Positions 22,675-34,985 of a stretch of 64,000 nt of DNA are shown piece after piece. Numbering within the stretch: the stretch's first letter is position 1; every line of letters starts with the position of its first letter. This DNA comes from Agrypnia vestita (taxonomy: Eukaryota > Arthropoda > Insecta > Trichoptera > Phryganeidae). Below the pieces are notes generated by a model. That model was not told where the DNA came from and searched no databases. It saw nothing but the letters and a program-made list of their open reading frames with translations. The position numbers were made by a program, and so were the translations under genes. The DNA lies in contig JADDOH010009933.1 in the NCBI GenBank assembly GCA_016648135.1, forward strand, positions 1 through 64,000. The letters run 5' to 3'.

Positions 22675-22770
22675 TACATATATGCCCCGATGACGAACGC
22701 TGCGATTTTGGGGATCCGAAATGTCATATACCTACACATGGCAGAATATCCCAAAAAACTTTTACTAGAA
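22675..22770 (+). repeat. repeat B fragment with degraded hammerhead
   Basis: CCCCGATGACGAACGCTGC, GGGGATCCGAAATGTC, then ACATGGCAGAATATCCC. This is the order of the PLE-type repeat B, with CTGATGA changed to CCGATGA. Confidence 0.5.
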
Positions 22771-23292
22771 TATTTCAAGCTTTTTTAATACTGACATGTT
22801 ATAAAGGCATTTTTAAAAAATAAAATAGAATAGATTTTTTTTTGATTTTCGTACATTTTTAACTACATAAATAAACAACAAGTTAGCGTGATATTTATGG
22901 CGTTATTTGATTATTTTGTCCTTCTTTTACTGGCTCTAAATCTGTCCCTTCGATGCCACTCTTCTGCCTGCTTGGCTCTGTCTGAACTTACCCACCTATC
23001 CGATAGGAAAAAGGTATGTACAGTTCGCTTATCTGTGTATTTGTATTCTGTTCGCTTTGGCGACCGTGGCAAGGGCTGATCACCTGACTCGGTGACGTCA
23101 GAAGGTCCGTATCTCAACCAAAATGAACGCCCTTGAACTGGCCGAGACGGGATCCCCTCTCCGCGGCTGTCTCAAGGGTATGGAAACTGGATTAATATTT
23201 TTTTTCTAAAGTTTTTTAAAAGTATTTTTGCAAAAGTAGTGCCCAAAATTAAAATTAAATATATTTTTAAATATTTTAAACACACTTTCCTT

Positions 23293-23742
23293 AAGAGGCC
23301 TCAGTACACGATTTTCGTATTTGCTCTCGATTTGCTAAATTTAACGTAAACTTATTAAATCATTTTGCAAAACCCATAGCTAAACAGGCTTTTAATCAAT
23401 TTTCTTATGATAGATCAATTTACTCTTGAAGCATTTCATTAAAAAAATATGGACAAATATATTTTTATAACATCTAAAAAATTATAACCCCAAAACACTA
23501 TTTTAGTTTTGGACGGTCCAACCGAAGTCAGATTTGAATGAAAATGATATTTGAACAGACCATACGATAACAATATATTTTTCATATTTTTTTAAGGAAA
23601 TGCTTCAAGAGTAAATGGATCTATCATAATAAAATTGATTAAAAGCCTGTTTAGCTATGAATTTTGCAAAATGATTTAATAAGTTTAAGTTAAATTTAGC
23701 AAATCGAGAGCAAATACGAAAATCGTGTACTGGGGCCTCTTC
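23293..23742. mobile_element. foldback DNA element with about 150-bp inverted arms
   Basis: The left arm starts AAGAGGCCTCAGTACACGAT and the right arm ends with its inverse at 23742 (CGTGTACTGGGGCCTCTT). Arms match for about 150 bases, including GCTCTCGATTTGCTAAATT and TTTTGCAAAA blocks. The spacer is about 140 bases. No target duplication was found. Not part of the ACAGGG family. Confidence 0.75.
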
Positions 23743-23934
23743 ATGTTATAAGTCAAAGGAGTCAAAGTTAAGTGTCGCGAGCGTGGAGAGCTCAATGAAC
23801 GGTAAATCACGAAACTCACTCTTCTGTCGGACGAATAGTTAACCAGTGGGTCTAAAATATAGATAGTTACATTCTAAAACGTAGTGAGTGAGTATAAAGT
23901 GAGTATATAGTGAGTGAGTATAAAGGATGATTTT

Positions 23935-24690
23935 TAACGTCAGAGTAACAGAGCTAGTCCACACTACTTTACTGGTAAATTCCTACCTAAATTATGAGTA
24001 AAATATTCAGTCCACAGCCTCCTAGTATCAAAAGTAATGAAGAAAGGTGACTTCAAAGTTTGCATTTTATTTTCCAGTATTTCTGACTCATTTTCTGCTA
24101 ATCATTGAACTCAGACTTGAAGTCAAATAAAATGATTAACACCTTGTAAAAAATTCTGATTCAAATTTCTGCAAGCTTTTTATAATTTTATTTGACTTGT
24201 ACCGAAGGGAATGAATTTTTAATATGCGATATAAGTTACTTTAATGGTGGTCCAATGTGTACTGGAATTAAGACTGAAAGATTATAAAACAAAAATGGTT
24301 TATTACCAATATCATTGTTGTATTACCATAACTAACAAAGGAATCTTTCTGCAAAGTATTATTACTTAAGTAACTTATATAAATTACGAAAAATTCATTC
24401 GTTTCAATACAAGTTAAATAAACTGATAAAAACCCTGCAGAAATTCCTATTGGTATTCGAAGGTTCATATTATTTTATTTGCTTGTATTAAATGAAATGA
24501 ATTTTCGATATTCGATATAAGTTAAAAATAAGTCAGAAATATTGAAAAAAAATTAAATTTAGATGTCGCATATCTCCATAACTATTGATATTAAGTCATG
24601 GTTGCTTGAACATTTTCGACTTATAAACAAGGCAGGAATATTGTCCTGCGAGGATGTTAATGTTTTCCAAATAACCCTGTGTAAGTGATG
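23935..24690. mobile_element. compound foldback MITE, variants B and A
   Basis: The left end has the variant B arm (TAACAGAGCTAGTCCACAC). The right end has the variant A arm (GGCAGGAATATTGTCCTGCG, then CCAAATAACCCTG at about 24683). Between them the central block AATACAAGTTAAATAAACTG and its inverse occur more than once. Probably one foldback inserted in another, or a recombinant. Confidence 0.65.
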
Positions 24691-25339
24691 AAAACAAAGT
24701 AAATTTTTATTAATAATGTTATTTATTTAGGTTAAGTTCATTATGTCTATTCTATAATCTAAGTACCACCCCGTGTTGTCTCGTGGACTAATTTTTCACA
24801 CGTTAACAAGTTGCATCATTCCTGCGCAGTGTTTCTGCATATTCACATCACTCAATTTGCTTTCAGCTATTCTTCGCCATTGTTCAAATACGTAACACGG
24901 CTGAAAGTGCACGTGCGGAATCTATTATTCGAGATTTCTTCTTTGTTCGAAACTCCGCAACAAAATGGCTTCACACTGTGTCATGCATAGCGTCATGTTG
25001 TCCCAAAACTGTTATTTTATATCAAATACAATAGCACTAAACGTTTCAAATTACATTGTTTACCACTGACAAAGGAATTAATCTTCCCCATAACTGCAAT
25101 AATCGCACATTGTTCTCGTTAGATGTCTGCCTACATTATAATCAAAGGTGAGTCTGAAATTGCACTATGTGACGTGTACCTGTGCCATATGTATTTTTTG
25201 CATAAAATACGGGTTGTAATTGTGTTTTATGGATGTTTGATACGTAAGTAGTATAGAAATTAATGATAGCCATCAAGATAGCCGAATCGTTGTAAGAAGG
25301 TAAATAATATTCTTATATTAAATAACTGACTTCTTCAAT
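24691..25339. other. no gene seen
   Basis: Nothing supportable beyond A/T-rich sequence. Confidence 0.35.
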
Positions 25340-25500
25340 GATAGAATATACTTTGTTTTCACCACTAATTTGTTGAAAATACCAATATATTTGTTAAAAA
25401 CTAAAATTCGAAGTACAGACAGTAACAAAAATAGAATAAGCGGGAGATGAATAAATAATTAAGTGCTAATATGAAAATTAAATTTAAAGATAATTATTTC
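25340..25500 (-). mobile_element. PLE terminal-repeat fragment
   Basis: TTTGTTTTCACCACTAATTT, TTGAAAATACCAATAT, AAATAATTAAGTGCTAATAT: the same order as 42481-42670, where the hammerhead is preserved. Here the hammerhead core has been lost. Confidence 0.55.
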
Positions 25501-25639
25501 TGTAACGGACCTGCTTATTAATAATATTCAATTTACACAGAATATAATTAATATTTATGAATCTATTTAATATGTTTTCATTGGTATTTGCAATGTGTGA
25601 AATTTCCCTATTGAAATAAATCAGGAATAATGTATAGAA

Positions 25640-26345
25640 TAAGAGACACTGTATGGGCCAATAAGCATATGCTAGTGGAAAACAAAGTCAGAATATACAA
25701 AGCATTCATCATCATTCTTGGCACCACAACCATTGGCGGGTCTTGGCCTCCTCAATAATTTTCCTCCACTCATCTCGGTCTAGTACCAGCTCTCTCCAGT
25801 TCAGAAGCTCTAAGGCAGAGATGTCTTTAAGGACGTTGTCACTCCATCTTAATTTTGGCCTTCCTAAGCCTTATTTAAGTATTATTTTAAAATTATGTTC
25901 ATGTGGAATATGCTAGGATTTTAAGTTTATTACTGTCTATTTACACTCTCATATACGTATACTTATCATTTTCTTATATCTGTAAAAAATATTTCCAAAC
26001 AAATAAATAAACATGCATAAGATCGATCATGACATACAAGAATCAAGAGCGGACACGGTGAGAACTAAACACCTCCTCAGAACTACCGAGGTGACCCTAA
26101 GACCCAGTGCGGGCAAGACCCCCAGAGACAGAGAACCCAATGAGGAAATCCGCAGAACCTGCGACACACAAGACATTGCACGATGGAGCAGGCAGAGAAG
26201 GCATTTCTGGAGGGACCATGTGACTTCCCAGAGCCGTGATGCGCGGGATTCCAGGGAAGCGCCGACCGCCAGGGAGACCACCAAAGAGATGGAAAGAGAG
26301 CTGGACGTCCTGTCAATACAGATTAAGGGTCTAATAAAGGAAAGA
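25640..26345 (+). pseudogene. LINE reverse-transcriptase remnant, split by an insertion
   Basis: 25640-25707 reads RDTVWANKHMLVENKVRIYK. The frame resumes at about 26013 with ADTVRTKHLLRTTEV, then IRRTCDTQDIARWSRQRR. After a frameshift it ends RRPPGRPPKRWKESWTSC. These are the conserved C-terminal blocks of RTE-like insect LINEs. The halves are separated by about 300 bases, with GCAT on both sides (25700-25703 region and 26013 region). Confidence 0.65.
25708..25880 (-). pseudogene. LINE 3' coding end inserted in another LINE
   Basis: The minus strand is open and reads RPKLRWSDNVLKDISALELL, then NWRELVLDRDEWRKIIEEA and KTRQWLWCQE followed by a stop and a short TGATGATGA tail. It is the C-terminus and 3' end of an RTE-like LINE, related to the copy at 50819-51034. 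A non-coding stretch with an AATAAATAAATAAA run (25881-26012) belongs to the same or a further insertion. Confidence 0.65.
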
Positions 26346-26494
26346 GAGGAATAAAGTGTCGACAACGAACGTCACCAGGGAAACCATCGAAACAGGTGCC
26401 TTTAAAGAAACGAGCACGGATATGCGTAACATCCACGTAAAACATTAAAAGTACAATTACAAAATGAAATAAACAAGCGGAATAATTTATTGAG

Positions 26495-26572
26495 AATCGT
26501 AATCGAACCCACATATACGCATGCAGAATTGCGAGCGCCTCACCACCGGGCGATCGGGGTCGCCGTAATCAC
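26495..26572 (-). mobile_element. tRNA-like SINE head
   Basis: The minus strand has GGTGGTGAGGCGCTCGCAATT and GTGGGTTCGATTACG, matching the internal A and B promoter boxes of tRNA-derived SINEs. The acceptor stem does not fold well, so it is not a functional tRNA. Confidence 0.5.
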
Positions 26573-26765
26573 CAAACCAGTTCGGCGTCCGTGTTTCGTG
26601 AGCCCGCCGGAGTCCGGAGCGGCCGGCGGTCCGGTACGCGGACGAAACTGCGTGTGACGTAACACCGCAGTGGTTACTTTCTTATTGCACGCGGGCTAGT
26701 GGGGAGGCGTCTGCTGATTACGTCACTGTTTCGTTTAAGTGTTGGGCGCAGAACACAAGCTGGGC
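26573..26765. other. GC-rich patch of unknown nature
   Basis: Strong local rise in C and G, with TGACGTAAC and ATTACGTCAC, which resemble CRE-type sites. No TATA or coding frame. Could be a promoter island or a transposon part. Confidence 0.3.
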
Positions 26766-26865
26766 GTACCAAAATAAAATGTTAACATTTTTTTTATGTG
26801 TGTGTTCTGAGAACACGATTACTGGATTTGTGCATTGCGGAATTATTATTTAATTAAGATTAATT

Positions 26866-26895
26866 ATAGAAGTCTCACAGAAACGAAGGTATTTA
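26866..26895 (-). repeat. short dispersed block with GTCTC hairpin
   Basis: The inverse reads TTCGTTTCTGTGAGACTTCT followed by ATAAT. Related blocks stand at about 4968, 7653 and 32338. In the last two GTCTC and GAGAC are complementary around three bases. Identity unknown. Confidence 0.4.
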
Positions 26896-26899
26896 TATG

Positions 26900-29279
26900 A
26901 CGCGTATGGAAGTCTTTTCACAGGATAGCCCAGGGTTTACGACCTATATGAGTTGGCCTAAGTGATCACTCTTAATCTTAATTACCTAATAATTATCCCT
27001 CTGCGGACAACTATAGTTTTAACCGTCAATTCCATTTTTTGCATGTCATCCAGTGTTTAAGTTATAGTGAATTTAAAGCGCCCTTGAGATGAGTTCTCAC
27101 GAAAACAGCGCTAAATATTATTTAATCTCCTAGGAAATAAAACGTTTTTTTACAAAAGATGTTGTTTTTTTATTATTTAACCGAGTCTCTCAAAAAAAAA
27201 CATTTTCTTGAAATAAAGTGCGACTTATTTACTTAGGAATTATACTTTTTAAGAGTATTTAGTTTGACCTTTTCATAATTGTTTAAAAAATTTACAAGCT
27301 CGTAGTATTTTTTTAACGTATCGGAACCCGCCGTAGCATAACAAACTTTAACATACTTTGAATCCTGAATGTAAATCTTAATATAAATATAGTGCAGAAA
27401 AACTCTCGAATAGTGTACACTAGTTTCATGGTATCCATCTATACAGCTTATTCTGTCTGGAATTTCTAGGAGCCTTTCTATTTCTAGGAAATAATTTCTA
27501 AGAAATTCTGGAATCTTTATTCTGCCTGGAACAATGCGACTTTATGAGAATCGCAACGTTATTTTCATCATCAGCCAAGATGACAATTCGAATTTACCTT
27601 TAATTGTCTGAAAATATATGTATGTCATATTGTTTGTTTCATACTTTAAATTTTTTTAAAAAGAAAACATAACATTAATATGTATTTACTGCCTTCTTCC
27701 AAATGTTTTGTTTTTTGCGAGAACAATTTAATTTCCAGAGTTTTACAGTGAAATGTAATATATATAATAAGAAATTAATATACACAGGAATCCAAATCGT
27801 GGGTCAAGCGAAATTATATAATACAAAATTGTTTCTATAATGTATCTGGTTTGAAGTCTGTCTGAGCGTTTGAAAGAGACAGGAGATGGAGAGGAAAAAT
27901 GGGAATAAAGGGGGCGCGTCGTGCGAGCGTGCGCCATTACGAAAGCCGTCAGGAGAGCACACACTTGGAGAGCTATTTAAAAACCTCATTGTATGTACCT
28001 TTACGCGATATTTTTGTATTTTTTATAGAACAATAAATAAACCTTGAAGAACATTCTGGACTTCACTGAGGATCCCAGAATCCCGACAAAAATCCTTCCT
28101 TGGAAAAAAGAAAGGACATCAGAGTATTGTAAATTGAATTAGCATAATTTAAAAATGAATAACGTATTTATCATTTTAATCTTAGTGACATAAAAATTTG
28201 ATTGTTAGCAAAAAATATTTAAATTTCTACTTACGTTATAAGCATTGTGGTTTTGCAAATGCAGGAGTATTTTTAATTATGTCCTTTTGTCTGTCATGTA
28301 TGTTGTGTAGCTGCTTTAAGCTGATTAAAAGAAAAAACATTTTATTTTAGAAATGATTATATTAAGCCCTACTCTTAGATGATTTGATAATTTTGAGTAA
28401 ATAATAATAATAATAAGTAATAAAGATTATTATAATTTCGATAAGCAGGCAAGATTAAATTCGGAAATGAAATTTGAATTTGATGTATTTATACAGATTT
28501 ATGAATAATAATATTAGTTTTTGTTCAAAAACTTTTTTTGGCATTCATTCTGTTTCATTTGAATTATTTCTAATACCTACCCCTGAAATAATTACTGCGA
28601 TTGATTAATCTAAAAAGGAATAATATTCTTCTCCATCTGCATTAAAGTGGTGTTTACGTGTTTATTTTTTTAATAACGTTTATTTAAAATAAACATATAA
28701 GCCTATTCATCAATATTTTTAAGTTGTATTCAACGTCCAATCACGTCTACACGCACTGAGCATCGTATACTGAACGCTAGACATCTCGTACTAGGAGTGC
28801 GCAATATGTATAATTGTACACGGCTGTATCTCCAAAACGGTAATTGATATCAAAAAGATAATGACTCTTTTTAGTAGAAAATTTTATAACCTACAATTTG
28901 GTGACAAAAAGTTTTGCCATAAAACTTACCGTTAATGAGATATTTAACGTTTTCGTGGTTTTGACGCCGCGTAAAAAGTTTAGCACACCTTTGATCGATG
29001 GAAACTTTTAACATTTTATTTAGAACAATTATATCAAGGTCCGAGCATACATGTTGTATACATTTAATGCTTTATTAATGGATATGATGGACAGATAATA
29101 GCGTGAGTGGTATACCAAATTTCATTTAAGAAAAACAATCGAATTAGTATGTGTATCACATTGTTTCATTTGTTGGTGCTTACAGGTATGGACACCAACT
29201 CGACGAAATAATGTTTCACAATACTCACGGCTAACAAATTAATGGAAAGAGGTCTAGTAAATGACGTATAACATAAATA
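26900..29279. other. no gene seen over about 2.4 kb
   Basis: A/T-rich with scattered polyT and ATT runs. Frames at 27743-27989 give no recognisable protein. I see no exon, RNA gene or repeat end that I can support. Confidence 0.35.
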
Positions 29280-29640
29280 TCAGAGAACAGTACTTAATAC
29301 AAGACTAAACAAACATTGAGGTCTTCCGAGATGAAGACACCGAGGGTGATAGCAGGCAAGACTCTGAAGGATCGCGTAAAGAACACTAGAATAAGAGAGA
29401 TATGCAAGGCTGAAGACATTGTACGATGGAGTAGACAGTGAAGAAGGGACTCGTGTGGTCATGGACAGCACCAGACTCCTTTATATCATATGACACAGTT
29501 AGCCTCACGGAACCCGTCCTTGCGGAAGACCTCCTAAAAGATGGGAGGATAGTTAGGAATTCACCTCACATGAGGCACTATCCTCTGGAGAATAAACCAT
29601 ACAGGTCTATTAAAATGAAGAAGAGGTAAAAAAAAGGTCC
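29280..29640 (+). pseudogene. LINE reverse-transcriptase C-terminal remnant
   Basis: Reads MKTPRVIAGKTLKDRVKNTR, then IREICKAEDIVRWSRQ and a stop. In another frame it gives RPCGRPPKRWEDS. This is the same block order as 26013-26345 (GKTLRDR, IR..C..QDI.RWSRQ, GRPPKRW), so it is a related family. Frameshifts and stops make it dead. Confidence 0.65.
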
Positions 29641-29814
29641 ACGCCAAAATACAGCATTTCGGGAATTTTTCTGGATCGGATGTCTAATTTGACGGGACTA
29701 TTATTTGTTCTGATTGTTTCACACCCTTCGTGCTATTTAAATCATAGATATGTTTCGTAAGCACTAAAATTTTTCATTAAATGTTTTTGGAGGTCGATAG
29801 ATTTCGTGGCCAAA

Positions 29815-30235
29815 ACGCAAAAATTTTACACTTTAGATGAAATGTCATTACTTAAGGGGATAAGCGACATCAAAGTAAGCATTTTTTTCAATATTTCTCA
29901 TCTATCTTCAGAAAAACGTGGGAATATCATTAAAGTTATTTATATCGAATATAAAAAAATAATTTGCTCTGATACAAGTCAAATAAAATTATTAAAATCG
30001 TGCAGATATTCTAACCAGATTTATTGCAAGGTGTTAATCATTTTATTTAACTTGCATTAAAGTGACTGAATTTTTAATGCCAGATATAAATTACTATCAT
30101 GATAATTTAACGTTTAACAAAAGATATGTCAGAAATATTGAGAAAAAAAATGAAAATTTTGATGTCGCTTATCTCCTAACTGTAGACACTTCATCCAAAG
30201 TGTAAAGAATATTTTCTATTCAAAATTGAATGAGT
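29815..30235. mobile_element. foldback MITE, variant C
   Basis: GATAAGCGACATCAAAGTA to GATGTCGCTTATCTCC form the inverted arms, with the GATACAAGTCAAATAAAATT core and its inverse between. Outer ends TTACACTTTAGATGAAATG and CTTCATCCAAAGTGTAA match the variant C copy at 7331-8082. Confidence 0.65.
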
Positions 30236-30350
30236 AAACTAATATATATAAAATATATATATCTATAGATATATATATATATATATATCTCTATCTAATA
30301 TATATCTCTATATATAATATATATCATATATATAATATATATATATCAGG
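30236..30350. repeat. AT microsatellite
   Basis: Runs of TA dinucleotides interrupted by ATCTCTA and AATATATATC, directly after the foldback arm. Simple repeat. Confidence 0.8.
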
Positions 30351-31691
30351 AGATATCCTTTATAATATTATGCGCTGTATCAGCAAGTAGGATCATATAA
30401 ATCAAGATTGTCAATATTATTTTATAGACAGACAAAGAAAAGATCATGCATAACAAATCACAGCAATTTTGGCTGAGAATTTTTTGAATATACGATATAA
30501 TTTTTTTTAACACCTCCGTTTTGTAATTTAATACTCAGTGTCCTTAAAAAGATTTAAATATTTACAATAAAACATACTCAATGAAAAAACTTAAGATTAA
30601 TTTCACGAGTATATTTCAGAGCGGAGTTCAAATCTTAAAAAAGTAGTGACGGCTTCGCGGACGTCTTAGTTTTTGTTATTTTTCTTATTTATGTGCCTGT
30701 GTACATTGTTTGTGAATAATAACTGAGGTCAATAAGCATGTACGAGGTGTCACCTGCGTCATATTTCATGTGTCGACGAGCTCAACAGTCAATAGCCGTA
30801 GCATACTTCCTATCATTGGCAAATACCGCGAAATCGCTTTTGTGTCATTTCATCAGAAAATGTAACGTAAATTAACCCGGAAACGTGTAGTAGAGACGCA
30901 GAGACTCAAATTAGGAAGAATCTTTGTTTGTAAGGAATACAGTGATTCTATCTATATTCTCATCGTAATTTCAGTGTAAGAAATATAACGTCATTGATGT
31001 GTAATTTTACGACAGCATTTTGGGAAAACTTCAGACGTTTGAAACCGCTTTACTTCTTATTTAAATTATTATTAATTTGTGTTGATTCCTAAAATGTTGA
31101 TGAATCAGCCGTCTCAGTCATTGAACGTTGAACGTACAATAACACCAATACGACGCACACTTCACCTCCGTAAACAAGATTTCATCCATTATCTAAACAC
31201 GTCAATAAACTTCCCATTTTCAAAATGTTACCGAAATGTTTCATTCTTCTTTGATTTGAAATATACCTCTCATGATATATGATTATTTAAACACTATCTT
31301 CACAATGTAAATAACGTCCTTCTCTTTACCCAATATTTTTCTCTCACAGAGTGGTAGAATGTCTTACAAAAACAATATATTTATAAGCACATAGTTCTTT
31401 CACATCTTTTTTTTATAAACCTACCGATCTTATAGGATTATTTTTTTATGTCGTTTGTATCTCTAGATCTTAACTCTTATTTCATTCTCACGAAGACTTA
31501 CGTAGAATATTACATTAAGTGAAATCATACGACTCATATTTCGGATCTTATTACATACACCCTTAGTGATAAACCCGTTTTTGTACCCTTTAGAAAGTTT
31601 TAATTTCAAGTCCCCCTGAGGCCATCTAAAACCAAATTAATTAATCAATTAGAAAGACACACAGAAAATTCAAATTCACGAAAAAATATTT
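30351..31691. other. no gene seen
   Basis: Short GC-richer patch at 30640-30900. No exon or RNA gene supported. Confidence 0.35.
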
Positions 31692-31767
31692 GGCTGCTAC
31701 CAGGATTCGCACGACGGATCTCCTCCTATCCGGGGCAGGAGCGTTATCCAATTATGCTATAGCGGCC
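31692..31767 (-). tRNA. tRNA-Arg(CCG)-like gene or pseudogene
   Basis: A 76-base minus-strand segment runs GGCCGCT ... AGCAGCC, an acceptor stem with six of seven pairs. A D-arm TAGCATAATTGGATAACGC and an anticodon arm TCCTG-CCCCGGA-TAGGA follow, the latter giving anticodon CCG. The T loop reads TGCGAATCC in place of TTCGAATCC, and its stem is poorly paired. It is therefore more likely a pseudogene or SINE head than a working tRNA. Confidence 0.5.
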
Positions 31768-34218
31768 TTGTATATATATCGACCTTATCTGTAAGTCTCA
31801 TTTGTTGATTGATTACCATCTAAAACATTCCCGAAACTTCTACAAGCTCCTTTTATAACTATCTATTTTCAACCTCCCTCGCCCCATACTCACTCAAGAT
31901 AGTTTCCTACATTTTCTAGTAGTTGCTCATAGTGAGACATACGTGTACTCACAAAATCTTGCCTTTTTACTACCTTTCGTATATTACAATCTCGTATTCT
32001 TAGATCCTAGCAAAGATTTATGTATTAAATATACCAAAATAAAAAAACTCCAATCACAATCAACCTCATTATCAAGAGCGACATCTGTATTGGATTATGG
32101 GAATAAAAATGCTTTGGTCTGCAGGTGGCGGTAATAAAAATAAAACTCACATATGAGACAAGTTGTGAAGGTTTAACATATATACAACTTCCAAAAATTT
32201 GATATATGTAGTAATCTATCATGGGTGGAAATGGTGAACGTCACATTGTGTAAAGTGATAAATTAATCCAGCTGTAAGATAGGTCGTTAGCCCTATGAAC
32301 ACCCAAATACTTACATACCTACTTTCCCCCATTAAAATATAGCTTCGTCTCTATGAGACATCTATATTATATCTTGATTAAAGATTTATCTGTTTTAATA
32401 GGCTTATATTATTGACTGTGAAAATATACCTACCCTTAGCTATACTTTTACCGCCGCCTTACAACCTTTCATTTCATCAGACATTGCATGTGTATGCATT
32501 TTTTTATATAAATAGAAATACAAGATATATCTAACCGCCACTGTCATTGTTAATTTTAAACACTTTTATATGGTGTCAAGAAGTAACTGAAAGAAAATAC
32601 AAGAGCAAAGCAAGCAAATATACCGCATAATAATTAAACAATTTCAAAGTGAAAGTTTTTTTTAAATCAATTTGCAGAGATTTTCTTCGGAGCGTGTTGC
32701 AAATGATAGAAGAGAGGTGTTTATTTAATTCTTTAAAAGTTTGTTCAATTACTTTATAAGTGTATTACTTACTAGTATAAATATTTGCCCGTAAAAAAGT
32801 CTAAAAACATAGAATTTGTCTGACACAATTGATCTTGGGAATGATTGACGCGGTAGAGAGAATAAAGAAATCTTATATAGGAAATTGCAAATTCATCATT
32901 GCATTACAGGTATACTTGGTGCATAAAATATATTCTTGTTTTAAGTATTAAGCTGTAATTGCGTGTTTTCATGTGAAAATATTATGTCAACAAGAACATA
33001 CAATGCGCGGTAACTGATTGCTACCACTTATTGCCAACAACTAATAAAATGTTTCAGGTATATTTTAATATCGTAGACCCATTACGTACGTAATTGTGCC
33101 AATTTATTTTCAACATATTTGCGGAAATTTAGAAACTTTTTTTATGACACATCATTATTGTTATTTAAATATTAAAAATGTGAATATTTTAATTTGATAC
33201 TCATATTTTGTAGGAGATAAAATAAACTATAATTGTTTTCTATTTGATGCAAACAAGGAAGAAAACAAAAAAAAATATGTTCAAGGCACCCACGGGGTAC
33301 CAGACTTATTCTGCGGGTCTCCAACTGCTAAGCTGTAGAAATAATAATCTTATTTTTTTTACGTTAATAAGGTGTGATAAATTCTTTTCAAAAAATGATA
33401 AAAATTACTTAGAACTCAAAAACAGGTGAAACAGAGGAAAACAAACTACCAACGCCATCGTCTCCAATTTTGTTTTGCATATTTGTAATTTTTTTTCTGA
33501 AAATTCAAATTTTCTTTAGCGATTTTAAAAGGTAATTCGGCGCACACTTTGGTCACAAATCTAGGTTTCTAATTAATGTTCATTTTATTCAAAAAATATT
33601 TTATAAATTATTTAAGATATTCTTAATCAACGTTTTACGATTATTTTTTGTATCATGATAAAACATGATTGTTTTCTTTCGATGCTAATCAAATGCATGA
33701 CCGCAACACTACAAGGAGAGACATTAAATCTACCACGAAGAACATTAAATAAACTTTAAATAACTAATTCTCATAATCCATCTCACATGTGAACATCACG
33801 CTTCCAAAGGTCGCAAAATGGTGCCAAATAGATATTAGCATGTCATCATTTATATTATGTTAGTTTGAATACTTATTATAATGAAAAAGTTTAACATTTT
33901 TTATAGATTAGTTATAAAAATTGAAGTAAGATGAAACAAAAATGTGAAAGAATCATTATCTCTACAAATGAAAAAGTTATGGGATTTTAAAATTGCGTTG
34001 CAAAAATAATTTAGTTTCATGCTACGGTCCAGCGTGTTACTTTGATTAAGAGCATTCTTACAAAATTTTGGAATATGCTAATAAATTTTTCTCCACTAAA
34101 AAGCCACCATAGTACGACCTCTATCGTAGAAGAAGTGAACACTCCACAACAAAGTGCATATAATTTACGCCCCCGGAAACAGTAATCAGTCCGCCCTATA
34201 CCTCCGCGGGTACAGGTA
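31768..34218. other. no gene seen over about 2.4 kb
   Basis: A/T-rich. The short shared block (TCGTCTCTATGAGACATCT) sits at about 32345-32365. No exon or RNA gene supported. Confidence 0.35.
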
Positions 34219-34264
34219 GTTCTCCTGATGACGTTGAATACGACTTCAACGAAATGTCGAGAAC
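34219..34264 (+). ncRNA. hammerhead ribozyme motif, nearly complete
   Basis: Stem I GTTCTC (34219-34224) pairs exactly with GAGAAC (34259-34264). Between them are CTGATGA (34225-34231), stem II GTTGAA/TTCAAC with loop TACGAC, GAAA (34251-34254), TGT and C as the cleavage-site base. One base (C, 34232) lies between CTGATGA and stem II. Stem III is very short, like the minimal hammerheads of Penelope-like elements and retrozymes. No PLE protein remnant is visible near it. Cleavage activity is inferred. Confidence 0.65.
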
Positions 34265-34849
34265 TGTTTCTCGGAAAAACATACGGTTCGTAAAATATCC
34301 GTAACCATTTACAGTTAAATAAGTCTAACGACCGTAATAATAACCTTAACTCTTTAATATACCTATGTTTTCGTGGATACTAGGAGTGGAGATATCAGGT
34401 AGGTACTATTATACCAGTTTGATTCTAAAAGTTTTTATATGATAGGTGCGTCATTATCTGTTTTTTGAACTGTACTAAGCTATCTTAGTTTGTTTAGCAG
34501 TTTATTCCATAATTTTGGAATAAAATTTACCGGAATACCATCCCATCCTACTATATATTTTATGATCTGCGACAAAAAACGACCCACTGTAGAATGCCCC
34601 AGAAATGTTTTAATTGATTTCGATTCAACGCATATAATGTGCTTATGAAAATGAATGAATTAGTTATCAGCATGAGTTACATAGAATTTATTTTTAAATG
34701 TATAAACGAAAAGAAAAAAGAGACAAGAAAAAGTGAATATAATGAAGTAGTAATTGATAATATAATGAAGAAATAGTAATTGATAATAACATATGAAAGG
34801 AAAATTATGAAGTAGTGATGTTAGATGTAAGCTACTCAAAATGTTCTTA

Positions 34850-34985
34850 CGTTTTAACGACCGTGCAGAATTATCTGATTTGTGTTTTCTGGGATATTCT
34901 GCCGTGTTTCTACTACCTTTCTGGCTAACGTTTCGGATCCCATTGCAGAGTCCATCATCGGGGCCGATGTATTGTATTTGCCTTG
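34850..34985 (-). mobile_element. PLE-derived repeat B with hammerhead-like core
   Basis: The minus strand reads CGATGATGGACTCTGCAATG, then GGGATCCGAAACGTTAGCC (34964-34923), then AGAATATCCCAGAAAAC. Same order as 40420-40575, with CTGATGA changed to CCGATGA. Probably inactive as a ribozyme. Confidence 0.55.

Noticed and set aside
26013..26365. Long open frames on both strands (113 and 112 codons)
   Set aside because: The plus frame is the C-terminus of a LINE with a frameshift, not a host gene; the minus frames are antisense shadows.
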